Positions 7,927-15,666 of a stretch of DNA of 64,000 nt are shown piece by piece. The position numbers and the translations under genes were made by a program. Below the pieces are notes generated by a model. It was not told the origin of the DNA. It was given only the letters and a program-made list of their open reading frames with translations, and searched no databases. Position 1 is the first letter of the stretch; the number at the start of each line of letters is the position of its first letter. The stretch comes from a virus, in IMG/VR virus record IMGVR_UViG_3300037010_003037, positions 62,001-126,000 of that record. The stretch is one strand, 5' to 3'.

Positions 7927-9405
7927 ATGAATATTTGGGGCATAAATGCAATGAATCACGATGCTTCAATAAGCGTCGTGGATTCTGATACTGGATCTAT
8001 CCTTTTTGCGGGACACGCAGAACGTTATAGTAGAATAAAAAATGATCCAAACTTAAATGAAGGGTTGATAGCTGACGCATGTCAGGTTGGTAAACCTGAT
8101 ATTATAGTTTGGTACGAAAACCCATATGGAAGAAAGATACGTAACCTTCTAAGTGGAGATTTTGAATCTTTTTTTACATGGGAATCTCCGCAAAAGTATC
8201 TTAAAGCATATGGAATTGACGCACCGGTAAAGTATTCAAATCACCATGCTTCACATGCTGCTGGTGGTTTTTACACATCAGGGTTTAATGATGCTGCCAT
8301 TCTTGTTGTTGATGCTATAGGAGAAATGTCAACTGCATCTATTTGGCACGCGCGTGGGGAAAAACTTACTAAAAAATGGTCTTTAAATTATCCCCATTCA
8401 GTTGGGTTGTTTTACAGCGCCATAACAGATCTAGTAGGTTTGAAGCCAAATGAAGAAGAATACATTCTTATGGGAATGGCCGCGTACTCAAAGCACAACT
8501 ATATTCTAACTGATTATGTGCTTAACACGTTCTTTAAAGATGACCTATGTCTAAAGCAAAGATTCAATTTTCATCGTGGTGTAAGAGGTGATAGTTTTCT
8601 TCAATATGTTGCTTCTACAGAGCAAGGAAAATATGATCTTGCTGGAATGGCACAAGAAATTGTTGAAATGTGCGTTCAACGACTTGTTGATATGACAGAG
8701 GATTTTGTGGACTCTGAAAATCTGGTGTATTCTGGTGGAGTTGCGCTAAACTGTGTAGCAAATGAAAAAATACAGCATAATTATAAAAACGTTTGGATTT
8801 TGCCTAATCCTGGTGATGCCGGAAATTCGCTTGGAGCCATAGCAAACTACCTTAGAAAACCACTTAAGTGGAATGGACCTTTCTTAGGTTATGAAATTAA
8901 AAAAGCACTTGATGTTGATGCTATAGTAGAAGAATTACTAACTACTGGTATTTGTGGCGTCGCACACGGAAGAGCCGAGTTTGGCCCGCGCGCATTTGGT
9001 AACAGATCACTTCTTGCAGATCCACGCAGACCGGATATCAAGGATAAAGTAAACAGCATTAAGAGACGTCAAAAATTTAGACCTTTTGCCCCTGCTGTTT
9101 TATCTAGGTTCGCTAACGAGTACTTTTATCTTGACGATACTAGCAAAGATGCTAAGTACATGCAATATGCTGTACCAGTAATTGTTGATAATCTACCAGC
9201 AATCACACATGCTGATGGAACTGCTAGGGTACAAGTTGTTTCTGATGAAGCCACTACACTTAATCAAATTCTCGAGGCATGGTATGTAAAAACTGGTTGC
9301 CCGGTTTTACTAAACACTTCTCTAAACATAAAAGGAGAACCATTAGTGAACACGTGGGAAGATGCTGTTAGATGGCAGAATTGTTACAATGTTAAGGTTT
9401 TTTGA
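7927..9405 (+). CDS. carbamoyltransferase (NodU/CmcH family)
   Basis: 492 residues, slightly shorter than typical members. The N-terminal Kae1-like domain starts NIWGINAMNHDASISVV and includes HHASHAAGGFY and SGGVALNCVANEKI. The C-terminal YrdC-like domain includes GRAEFGPRAFGNRSLLADPR and FRPFAPAVL, then NTSLNIKGEPLV. Known chemistry: carbamoyl phosphate and ATP give carbamoyl-adenylate, and the carbamoyl group moves to a hydroxyl of a sugar, antibiotic or, in some phages, 5-hydroxymethylcytosine in DNA. No hydroxymethylase gene is present in this window, so the acceptor is open. It is preceded by a micro-ORF and a late-type promoter. Confidence 0.93.
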   Translation: MNIWGINAMNHDASISVVDSDTGSILFAGHAERYSRIKNDPNLNEGLIADACQVGKPDIIVWYENPYGRKIRNLLSGDFESFFTWESPQKYLKAYGIDAPVKYSNHHASHAAGGFYTSGFNDAAILVVDAIGEMSTASIWHARGEKLTKKWSLNYPHSVGLFYSAITDLVGLKPNEEEYILMGMAAYSKHNYILTDYVLNTFFKDDLCLKQRFNFHRGVRGDSFLQYVASTEQGKYDLAGMAQEIVEMCVQRLVDMTEDFVDSENLVYSGGVALNCVANEKIQHNYKNVWILPNPGDAGNSLGAIANYLRKPLKWNGPFLGYEIKKALDVDAIVEELLTTGICGVAHGRAEFGPRAFGNRSLLADPRRPDIKDKVNSIKRRQKFRPFAPAVLSRFANEYFYLDDTSKDAKYMQYAVPVIVDNLPAITHADGTARVQVVSDEATTLNQILEAWYVKTGCPVLLNTSLNIKGEPLVNTWEDAVRWQNCYNVKVF

Positions 9406-9412
9406 TAACTCT

Positions 9413-9447
9413 TGTTACAATTTAACATTATCTGTTACACTTTAACA
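9413..9447 (+). repeat. direct repeat upstream of the repair-island promoter
   Basis: TGTTACAATTTAACA (9413-9427) and TGTTACACTTTAACA (9433-9447) differ at one base and are spaced 20 nt apart. A partial third copy, TGTTACAATGTTAA, begins at 9382 inside the carbamoyltransferase end. The second copy abuts the -35 box of the next promoter, a typical activator or repressor position. Confidence 0.6.
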
Positions 9448-9448
9448 G

Positions 9449-9477
9449 TTCACAGCTGGTTCTAGGTGGTGTATAAT
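9449..9477 (+). promoter_or_regulatory. sigma70-type promoter for the repair island
   Basis: TTCACA (9449-9454), 17-nt spacer and TATAAT (9472-9477), with TG immediately before the -10 box. It lies 27 nt upstream of the receiver-domain gene. This is a host-polymerase type signal unlike the NATAAATA elements, so early expression is inferred. Confidence 0.6.
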
Positions 9478-9503
9478 TACACATCACTCACTAATGTGCT
9501 GTT

Positions 9504-9815
9504 ATGTCCTACAAGCTTTTCATTGATGATGAACGCTGGCCTATTGATGATGGAACGACATGGGTGATAGCTCGGTCTTCTGCTGATGCTATCACAGCGG
9601 TTGAGTGTCTGGGTGTGCCAGAATATATCAGCTACGATCATGATCTTGGCGGTGATGATACTTCCATCAAGTTTATCTGGTGGTTGATTAACGCGTACTT
9701 GGACAAAAAGATCACAACATTTCCAATCAATTATTATGTGCACAGCCAAAACCCAGTTGGCGCGGAAAACATTCGCTCTCTGTTGTTTAGTTTTATCGAA
9801 TCTGAAGTAAAATAA
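9504..9815 (+). CDS. cyclic-phosphate-processing receiver-domain protein (cREC-like)
   Basis: 103 residues, a single domain: LFIDDERWP near the N-terminus, YDHDLGGDD in the middle and HSQNPVGAENI near the end. This is the pattern of the small receiver-like family I know as the cyclic-phosphate processing receiver domain (Pfam cREC_REC), proposed to act on 2',3'-cyclic phosphate ends. Catalytic role in this family is predicted rather than textbook. The next gene is an RNA ligase, which fits end-healing before sealing. It follows a sigma70-like promoter directly. An inverted repeat GTGAATT-TTT-AATTCAC lies just after the gene. Confidence 0.7.
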   Translation: MSYKLFIDDERWPIDDGTTWVIARSSADAITAVECLGVPEYISYDHDLGGDDTSIKFIWWLINAYLDKKITTFPINYYVHSQNPVGAENIRSLLFSFIESEVK

Positions 9816-9826
9816 TGTAACTCGAC

Positions 9827-9843
9827 GTGAATTTTTAATTCAC
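9827..9843. repeat. perfect 7-bp inverted repeat before the RNA ligase
   Basis: GTGAATT, 3-nt loop, AATTCAC. It lies between the receiver-domain gene and the ligase and just upstream of a TACAAT -10-like box (9850-9855). No T-tract follows, so an operator is more likely than a terminator. Confidence 0.4.
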
Positions 9844-9882
9844 AGATGATACAATAGCTTCTAAACTTAAAGTGAGATTAAA

Positions 9883-11025
9883 ATGCTGCACATCTCTAAC
9901 ATCGATGAATTTCGTTCCCATGTAGCGCACAAGGAAGAAATCCGTGAAATGGATATCGGTTTTGATTCCATTTCTTTCTGCTACATGGTCGCTGCTGAAA
10001 AAACGTTTGATGATGCGTGGGCACTCGAGTGTCGTGGCATTGTTTTTGATAAAGTTTCTGGTCGTGTGAGTGGTCGACCATTGCACAAATTTTTTAACGT
10101 TGGTGAACGAGAATCCACGCTTCCTGAAAATCTTGATTGGTCAAAGGTTGTGCGTGTTATGGATAAGCGTGATGGATCACTAATTCATACGGTGCAGACG
10201 GCTCATGGTGTTAGGTTAAAATCTAAGAAGACATTTAGCTCAGCCGTTGCGCTAGCTGCTGAAAAATGGATGCGTGAACAGCCGGGTCAGCACGTCCTAT
10301 CTTTTGCTAACTTTGTCACTGCTCAAAATTTAACAGCTATCTTTGAATGGACGGCGCCGGATGCTCGCATTGTGCTGTTCTATCCAGAAGCTGAACTACG
10401 ATTGTTGCATATTCGTCATAATGAAACTGGCGATTATGTTGCTGGGAACATCTTAAAAGAATGGGCTGAAAAATTTAACGTGAATGTTGTTGATGAAGTT
10501 GATGAATTCTTTGAAGCCCAAGGTAGTCAGACCACATTCAATCATCGCAAGATGTTGGAAGCAGCGAAGACTCGCGAGGGTATTGAAGGCTGGGTTGTCC
10601 AGTTCGAGAATGGTGACATGGTCAAGGTAAAGACCGATTGGTACCTAAAACGCCACCATGCAATGACATTTCTTCGTGAACGAGATATCGCGCAACTAGT
10701 TTTGGACGAAAGCTTGGATGACATGAAGTCGCTGCTGGTTTCAGAAGGCGTCAACATTAATGAAATTCTTGAGATTGAAGAGCGTGTTCTTCATGACCTA
10801 CGCGAAATTGCGTTGACTGTTGACATGATCTATAGTGAAGATAAGGACTTGCCACGAAAAGATTTTGCGATCAAGCACAGCTCACACAAGTACTTTGGTA
10901 TGCTGATGGCAAAGTACAGTGGTAAAGAGCCTTCGTTTAAGGACTACTTCGCGCGCAATGTGTTGAAGAACAACTACAGTCTGCGTCAGTTAGTTCTTGT
11001 TCCTTCAGTTGCTGAAGGTGATTAA
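9883..11025 (+). CDS. RNA ligase, T4 Rnl1-like
   Basis: 380 residues, close to T4 Rnl1 length. ECRGIVFD precedes motif I, MDKRDGSLI, with candidate AMP-accepting K95 (T4 Rnl1 uses K99). LKSKKTF lies in the next expected region, IFEWTAPDARIV fits motif IIIa, and IEGWVVQFENGDMVKVK combines motifs IV and V. The C-terminal ~120 residues are helical, as in the tRNA-recognition domain of Rnl1. Known role: joining 5'-phosphate and 3'-hydroxyl RNA ends, classically tRNA anticodon repair after host nuclease attack. It sits next to a cyclic-phosphate-type protein. A second ligase of another family follows 1 kb downstream. Weak -10 TACAAT at 9850. Confidence 0.9.
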   Translation: MLHISNIDEFRSHVAHKEEIREMDIGFDSISFCYMVAAEKTFDDAWALECRGIVFDKVSGRVSGRPLHKFFNVGERESTLPENLDWSKVVRVMDKRDGSLIHTVQTAHGVRLKSKKTFSSAVALAAEKWMREQPGQHVLSFANFVTAQNLTAIFEWTAPDARIVLFYPEAELRLLHIRHNETGDYVAGNILKEWAEKFNVNVVDEVDEFFEAQGSQTTFNHRKMLEAAKTREGIEGWVVQFENGDMVKVKTDWYLKRHHAMTFLRERDIAQLVLDESLDDMKSLLVSEGVNINEILEIEERVLHDLREIALTVDMIYSEDKDLPRKDFAIKHSSHKYFGMLMAKYSGKEPSFKDYFARNVLKNNYSLRQLVLVPSVAEGD

Positions 11026-11033
11026 CTAACTGA
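10986..11033 (+). other. nested hairpin over the RNA ligase stop codon
   Basis: Outer arms TCAGTTAGTT (10986-10995) and AACTAACTGA (11024-11033) are perfectly complementary over 10 bp. Inside them CCTTCAG-TTG-CTGAAGG (11002-11018) is a perfect 7-bp hairpin. The TAA stop lies in the outer stem. There is no following T-run, so it may be a processing or stability element rather than a terminator. Confidence 0.5.
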
Positions 11034-11083
11034 AGCTAAATAACTTCCAGTTTTCTACATTTCAGGTCAAGCACTTAAGGAGC

Positions 11084-11332
11084 ATGCATAAACTCAAGAT
11101 GTACATTTTTGTCGAAAAAGAGTATAATCATACTATGACTGGACAGGCTGCTATGAAAAACACTCAAAACGTAGTACCAAGATTGCTGATGAATCTTTCA
11201 TCTAATGAAAGAACTATGAAAAATGATTTGAAATCAAAATCTAACGGAACTAAACACAATAATAGAAAGAACAAACAAGTGATACCAGCGTTGTTCAAGC
11301 CATTTGTCTGTAACCATAATCTAGGGTGCTAA
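11084..11332 (+). CDS. small basic hypothetical protein, start uncertain
   Basis: Up to 82 residues, rich in K and N in the C-terminal half (SKSNGTKHNNRKNKQ) and ending FVCNHNLGC. The first ATG has AAGGAG only 1 nt upstream, too close for normal initiation. Later in-frame ATGs at codons 18 and 24 are alternatives, the last with AGG about 6 nt before it. A TATAATCATACTATG stretch inside the 5' part looks like a -10 box, which would favour a later start. It abuts the next gene. No function can be proposed; it might be a nucleic-acid-binding peptide by charge. Confidence 0.4.
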   Translation: MHKLKMYIFVEKEYNHTMTGQAAMKNTQNVVPRLLMNLSSNERTMKNDLKSKSNGTKHNNRKNKQVIPALFKPFVCNHNLGC

Positions 11333-11605
11333 ATGTTCAACATTGAAAAAATTCAAAACAACAACGTGAAAGCGTTAGCTGAACTATGCGTTGTCCAACA
11401 CAGCAATTCTGGGACGTCTATGGCTAATGAATTCGACTTGGAAAAATTTGCGATGCTTATCGTGAGTGAGTGTATTAAGTCCATTGAAACGTATGAAATT
11501 CCAGTAGGCAACAGCCCAGCTGGGGAAATGGCGTTTGAATGGACATATGATGCTCTAGCACAAATTCGAGATGACATTAATGAAAAATTTATGGTGAATA
11601 AATGA
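11333..11605 (+). CDS. conserved-type phage hypothetical protein (90 aa)
   Basis: A 90-residue acidic protein whose segment FDLEKFAMLIVSECIKSIE resembles a short helical motif (ERFAELIVRECI style) that recurs in small hypothetical proteins of many tailed phages. Function unknown in that group. It starts directly after the previous stop and its own stop overlaps the next start (ATGA), so the three small genes here look translationally coupled. Confidence 0.65.
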   Translation: MFNIEKIQNNNVKALAELCVVQHSNSGTSMANEFDLEKFAMLIVSECIKSIETYEIPVGNSPAGEMAFEWTYDALAQIRDDINEKFMVNK

Positions 11606-11754
11606 GTGAGCTTGCTATTATTGGAATTATGCTTTTTGCATGGTTTCAGGGGTTAATTGTCGGTTACATCATGTGGGGCCCTGATTCTGAATTCAAGCGG
11701 GGCTTCATTGATGGAATTACTCTTAAATTTATTTGGAAACGGTTGGTCAAATGA
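11602..11754 (+). CDS. 50-residue putative membrane protein
   Basis: ATG overlaps the preceding stop (ATGA) and its own stop overlaps the next ATG (ATGA). The protein has one hydrophobic segment near the N-terminus (LAIIGIMLFAW to LIVGYIMW, residues ~4-25) followed by a charged tail (FKRGFIDG, FIWKRLVK), consistent with a single-pass or re-entrant small membrane protein. Coupled overlaps on both sides are the main reason to accept it. Confidence 0.6.
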   Translation: MSELAIIGIMLFAWFQGLIVGYIMWGPDSEFKRGFIDGITLKFIWKRLVK

Positions 11755-11957
11755 TTCAAATTGTCTTTCCTGAAAAATGGCAGTGCGAAATTGCTGATAT
11801 GCTTTGGGCTGCTGAATCGTATGACGAAGTTCAATCAATCATTGAAACATATGGTGTTGAGGCAGAAGTTGTTTATGAAATGATCATCGCTGCTACACTT
11901 GATGAAGAAGATCTTGACTTGACGCTCGCGCAAGAAGTTATCCGGAGCGTGAAGTGA
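11751..11957 (+). CDS. small acidic hypothetical protein (68 aa)
   Basis: I choose the ATG that overlaps the preceding stop rather than a TTG 18 nt upstream. The product is acidic and helical (ADMLWAAESYDEVQSIIE, then LDEEDLDLTLAQEVI) with no known motif. It is the last of three coupled small genes between the two RNA ligases and has no readable function. Confidence 0.6.
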   Translation: MIQIVFPEKWQCEIADMLWAAESYDEVQSIIETYGVEAEVVYEMIIAATLDEEDLDLTLAQEVIRSVK

Positions 11958-12012
11958 GAATGAAAAACAAAAAGCATAGCATTAATTCTTTCTAAAATAG
12001 CATAAGTCAAAT

Positions 12013-13101
12013 ATGAGAAAATTAGTTACAATCAGAAAAATCAATGATTTGTCCCCCATTTTGGGTGCTGATAACATTGAAGTTGCATCTATTGATGGGT
12101 GGAAAGTTGTAGTTAAGAAGGGAGAGTTCAAAGTCGGAGATCCCTGTGTGTATTTTGAAATTGATAGCTTCCTTCCTGAATCTGATCCGCGCTACGCGTT
12201 CATTATGAAAAGTGGTGTTCGGGAGTTCGAAGGGATTCGTGGGCACAAGCTGCGCACGGTAAAACTTCGCGGTCAAATTAGTCAAGGTTTGGCTTTGCCA
12301 TTAGGTCAAGCTAATAACACGATGTTTCCGGAAATCTGGCAGTATTTGCGGGATCACCATTTTGACGAAAATAATCCATACGAGGCTGACTTCAGTGCAC
12401 TGTTGGGAATTAAAAAATGGGAACCACAACTACCTGCTGAGCTAGCTGGTCAAATTAAGGGGGTATTCCCGAGTTTTATTCGTAAGACAGATCAGGAACG
12501 GTGTCAAAATCTTATTGATGAGATCTTTATTGACAATGCCGATTCAAAGTATGAAGTCACCATTAAGCTAGATGGAACTAGCGCTACTTTCTACCATCAT
12601 GACGGTTACACTGGAGCATGTAGTCGGAATTTTGAGATGAAGATTTGCGATGAAAATGCTACAAACACTTATGTTAGAATCCTAATTGAAAGTGGATTGC
12701 AGACTGCTTTACCTAAGTTTGGTAACATTGCAGTGCAAGGTGAAATTATGGGCCCTGGGATTCAGGGAAACCGTGAAAAATTGAAGACAGCAAAATTCTT
12801 CATTTTTGACGTGTACTTGATTGATGAGAGTCGTTACATGACTCCTGTTGAACGTAAGAATTTTGTCAATGTGCTACTTCCTCAGTTGAACGCTGAATTG
12901 GTTTCTCATGTGCCTGTCATTGCTGAAGCGGCAAACTTGCGTGATACACTTGGAATTACAAACATTGAACAACTTTTGCAGTTCGCGGCTGGCAAGAGCC
13001 TAGTTCATCCTGTGCGTGAAGGTCTTGTTTTCAAGCGGGATGACGGTAACTTCAGTTTTAAAGCAATTAACAATGAATTTCTCGCAAAAGAAAAGGACTG
13101 A
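12013..13101 (+). CDS. RNA ligase, DRB0094/Rnl5 type
   Basis: 362 residues. The N-terminal ~130 residues (VTIRKINDLSPILGADNIE, GEFKVGDPCVYFEIDSFLP, GHKLRTVKLRGQISQGL) match the extra N-terminal domain of the Deinococcus DRB0094 ligase family. Motif I is TIKLDGTSATF with K185. VQGEIMGPGIQ suits motif III/IIIa, and REGLVFKRDD then FSFKAIN suit IV and V. Family knowledge: it seals RNA strands, preferring nicks in duplexes. Having both this and an Rnl1-type enzyme within 3 kb points to repair of different RNA breaks. No promoter is obvious in the short gap upstream. Confidence 0.88.
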   Translation: MRKLVTIRKINDLSPILGADNIEVASIDGWKVVVKKGEFKVGDPCVYFEIDSFLPESDPRYAFIMKSGVREFEGIRGHKLRTVKLRGQISQGLALPLGQANNTMFPEIWQYLRDHHFDENNPYEADFSALLGIKKWEPQLPAELAGQIKGVFPSFIRKTDQERCQNLIDEIFIDNADSKYEVTIKLDGTSATFYHHDGYTGACSRNFEMKICDENATNTYVRILIESGLQTALPKFGNIAVQGEIMGPGIQGNREKLKTAKFFIFDVYLIDESRYMTPVERKNFVNVLLPQLNAELVSHVPVIAEAANLRDTLGITNIEQLLQFAAGKSLVHPVREGLVFKRDDGNFSFKAINNEFLAKEKD

Positions 13102-13198
13102 AATATTTTTCTAGACATGAGAATTTACTTGAAAACGTGATTAAAAATTGAAGTAAATAAGTCTATCTTCTTATAACAACCATACATGATAGATTAAA

Positions 13199-14539
13199 GT
13201 GCTAGATATTATCTTCATCTCATACGATGAGCCAAATGCTGATAAAAACTGGAAAAATCTAAAAGCTAGATTTCCATATGCAAAGCGCGTTCATGGTGTA
13301 AAAGGCATCGCGAACGCGCACATGGCTGCATGCAAAAAGGCAAACACACAGTTTTTCTACGTAGTAGATGCTGATGCTGAGATTTTAGATTCATTTAAGT
13401 TTGATTACAAACCTCCTGAATATGATTCAGAGTATGTTCACATCTGGCATGCTCTAAATCCGGCAACAGGGCAAGATTATGGGTATGGAGGTGTAAAGCT
13501 CTTTAATAAGAAGCATTTCCGCAACGTAAAGAACGCGCTAGATTTCTCTACCACGCTTACTAAAGATGTGAAAATTATAGATAAAATTGCATGCATTACC
13601 CGCTTTAATTCTGATGCTGTTAGAGCGTTCCGGGGTGCGTTTAGAGAATCTGTAAAGTTATACACTATCATCAATGATGAAAGCAAACCAGAAAATCAAC
13701 GAATTGAAGCTAGAAATAGGTTAGATAGATGGCTTAATCCTGTTCAGGATTGTGATTACCAAGAAATCATTGCTTTAGGTGCACGGGATGGTATAGAGCA
13801 AGCAAAACAGAGAGGTGATGATCTATCATTTATCAATGATCATGATCTAATGTTTAGAATGTTAATGACTGCGCACCCAGAAATTGATCCAAATATCGAG
13901 CCACAACTTAATGAAAATCATCCTATGAAGCACGAATTTTTCTTTACTACACGAATTGCTGGTGTTCTTTATGATAAGTTTATTGAAGAAAATCTCTCAT
14001 TAAATGAATTGCGAGATGCTCTTTCTGACGGTCAAATGTACAGCAAAACATGGCTAGTGGAGGAATTATCCAAACTGATTGAAAGCGGTAAAATTGAAAA
14101 GAAAGAAAAATACCATGTTGTAGTGCTGGGGGGTTGGATTGGGCTACTATCGCTCATGTTATTCACATGGGAATTTCCTGTATCTGTGATTAGTATTGAC
14201 ATTGATCATCGAGCTAATATGATTGCAGAGAAAATGAATTGGGGATTTGATTTTAAAGCTGTACATAATGATATGTATAACACTAACTACGCTGAGTTTG
14301 ACATTATTATCAACACATCATCAGAACACATTCCTGATATTCCAGCATGGCGGGCAACTATTCCTTCAAAAAAAATTGTCATTGTGCAAAATACTGATTA
14401 TGAAGATGGCGACGGGCATGTCTCTATAGTTAGCAGCTCAAATCAGCTTAGAAATAAGTTAAATCTCTCAGAAGTTTTGTATGAGGGAACTAGAAAATTC
14501 AATCAGTACAACAGGTTTATGATTATTGGAAGAACCTAA
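13199..14539 (+). CDS. glycosyltransferase-like / methyltransferase-like fusion protein
   Basis: 446 residues from a GTG start (the upstream ATG closes at once). The N-terminal ~220 residues repeat the gene at 1862: FISYDEP, AKRVHGVKG, VVDADAEI with D57-A-D59, YGYGGVKLF and AFRGAFRE. From about residue 305 a Rossmann-like segment begins (YHVVVLGGWIGLL, then ISIDIDHRANMIAEKM, FDIIINTSSEHIPDI), which resembles a SAM-dependent methyltransferase core with a GG-containing first loop and an acidic residue after the second strand. Fusion of sugar transfer and methylation would suit glycan capping. Both assignments are motif-level inference. It lies in the repair island but is probably part of the decoration machinery. 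Confidence 0.6.
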   Translation: MLDIIFISYDEPNADKNWKNLKARFPYAKRVHGVKGIANAHMAACKKANTQFFYVVDADAEILDSFKFDYKPPEYDSEYVHIWHALNPATGQDYGYGGVKLFNKKHFRNVKNALDFSTTLTKDVKIIDKIACITRFNSDAVRAFRGAFRESVKLYTIINDESKPENQRIEARNRLDRWLNPVQDCDYQEIIALGARDGIEQAKQRGDDLSFINDHDLMFRMLMTAHPEIDPNIEPQLNENHPMKHEFFFTTRIAGVLYDKFIEENLSLNELRDALSDGQMYSKTWLVEELSKLIESGKIEKKEKYHVVVLGGWIGLLSLMLFTWEFPVSVISIDIDHRANMIAEKMNWGFDFKAVHNDMYNTNYAEFDIIINTSSEHIPDIPAWRATIPSKKIVIVQNTDYEDGDGHVSIVSSSNQLRNKLNLSEVLYEGTRKFNQYNRFMIIGRT

Positions 14540-14567
14540 TTCAAGATTACATTGTTGATGGCGGATG

Positions 14568-14576
14568 TGATATAAT
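14568..14576 (+). promoter_or_regulatory. extended -10 promoter candidate
   Basis: TGATATAAT, an extended -10 (TGnTATAAT), 19 nt upstream of the next ATG with TAAGGAG between them. No good -35 is visible at 16-18 nt. Confidence 0.4.
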
Positions 14577-14594
14577 TATCTCTAAGGAGATTGT

Positions 14595-15071
14595 ATGGAA
14601 CTTCGCCTTTATGTTTTCATTAACTATCAGCTAAATTCAACACAACAAAATATACAAGCTGGGCGTGCAGCACTTAATCTTGTTGAAAAGTACACTGCAA
14701 AAGATAATCCTTTTAATGTGAGTATTGTTAAAGAGCACACTGATCTAGTTAAACTGTGGGCAAGTAGTAAAAATCTTTTTACGGTGGTTAATGCTGTGTG
14801 TATTCTTGAGCTTGCAAAAGCAACGAGCATTATCTCAAAGTCTGATTTTCCATGGGTAATTATCAGAGAAGATAAAGAAGATGGTAATCAACACCAAATG
14901 GGTGTTGCTGTTATTTTGCCAGACTGTATTTTTTCGGCAAACAAGAAACACCACGCAAATAATGTAATTGAATATTTTGAATACGTGGATAAAGATGAAA
15001 AACGATACGCATTTATGAAAGGTCAACCTCGTTTTGACCTTATCAAGCTAATTAAAACTTATCAGAAATAA
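14595..15071 (+). CDS. possible PTH2-like peptidyl-tRNA hydrolase fold protein
   Basis: 158 residues with a TAAGGAG ribosome site. The start LRLYVFINYQLNSTQQNIQAG-RAAL resembles the first strand and QxAHAA-type helix of PTH2 proteins. A central VNAVCILELAKA-TSIISKSDFPWVIIRED and a GVAVILP ending suit the remaining strand order. Known role of PTH2: release of peptidyl-tRNA. Here the catalytic K/H/D set is not clearly conserved, so it may be a fold relative with another job. Its place among RNA ligases, a kinase and a DEDDh exonuclease supports an RNA-related role. Low certainty. Confidence 0.4.
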   Translation: MELRLYVFINYQLNSTQQNIQAGRAALNLVEKYTAKDNPFNVSIVKEHTDLVKLWASSKNLFTVVNAVCILELAKATSIISKSDFPWVIIREDKEDGNQHQMGVAVILPDCIFSANKKHHANNVIEYFEYVDKDEKRYAFMKGQPRFDLIKLIKTYQK

Positions 15072-15078
15072 GATTTAT

Positions 15079-15666
15079 ATGATTGTAGGACTTTGTGGAA
15101 CACAAGGGACAGGTAAATCCACTATTTTGCAAGCTGCTGAAGCAGCAGGATTTAAGGTAGACTGTACCCAGGTGTCTCGTACAGTGCAGGCAAATCTTGG
15201 ATGGGATAAACTATCACGTGCTGAAGAATCTGTTGAAAACATGATGTTGCTTCAAAATGAGATAGCTAATGTCATGTACGACCGTGATATTAAGTATCTG
15301 GACAGTGATGAGGTTGTATTAGTTGAACGAACCCCAGCTGATGTGTGGGCATACACATGTGTTTGGTGTAAAAGAAACAATGTGTCTATTTCTATAAATC
15401 CATGGGCTGTGGATTACAAACACCGAATGCAGCGCATGTCAACCTTTTACACTCGCTTCATTATTGTTCCACAAGTTGCAGAAATTCCTTTTGTTGAGGA
15501 TCCACATCGAGCTGATTATGAAAGTCGTCAATATGTTGACAATATAATTCGTGATTTTTTAAAACGTGGTGGTTTACCATATAATGAAATGAAAACGATT
15601 AGTCGAGAAGAACGAAGTGCAGAAATTGCCGCTCTTCTCACTCTAATAAAAATGGAAAAAACATGA
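15079..15666 (+). CDS. P-loop kinase / AAA-type nucleotide-binding protein
   Basis: 195 residues. GLCGTQGTGKST is a Walker A motif at residues 4-15. EVVLVERTPADVWAYT is a Walker B-like strand followed by the (D/E)R-TP loop seen in NadR-like and deoxynucleoside/nucleotide kinases (AAA_28-type). Substrate cannot be told: nucleotide, nucleoside or a polynucleotide 5' end are possible. Next to two RNA ligases, a 5'-phosphorylating role would complete an end-healing set, but the NadR-like nucleotide kinase alternative is at least as likely. Its 3' end nearly touches the exonuclease gene. Confidence 0.75.
   Translation: MIVGLCGTQGTGKSTILQAAEAAGFKVDCTQVSRTVQANLGWDKLSRAEESVENMMLLQNEIANVMYDRDIKYLDSDEVVLVERTPADVWAYTCVWCKRNNVSISINPWAVDYKHRMQRMSTFYTRFIIVPQVAEIPFVEDPHRADYESRQYVDNIIRDFLKRGGLPYNEMKTISREERSAEIAALLTLIKMEKT

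Noticed and set aside
11733-11753. TTG start for the 68-residue protein
   Set aside because: The ATG at 11751 overlaps the preceding stop (ATGA), matching the coupling used throughout this region.
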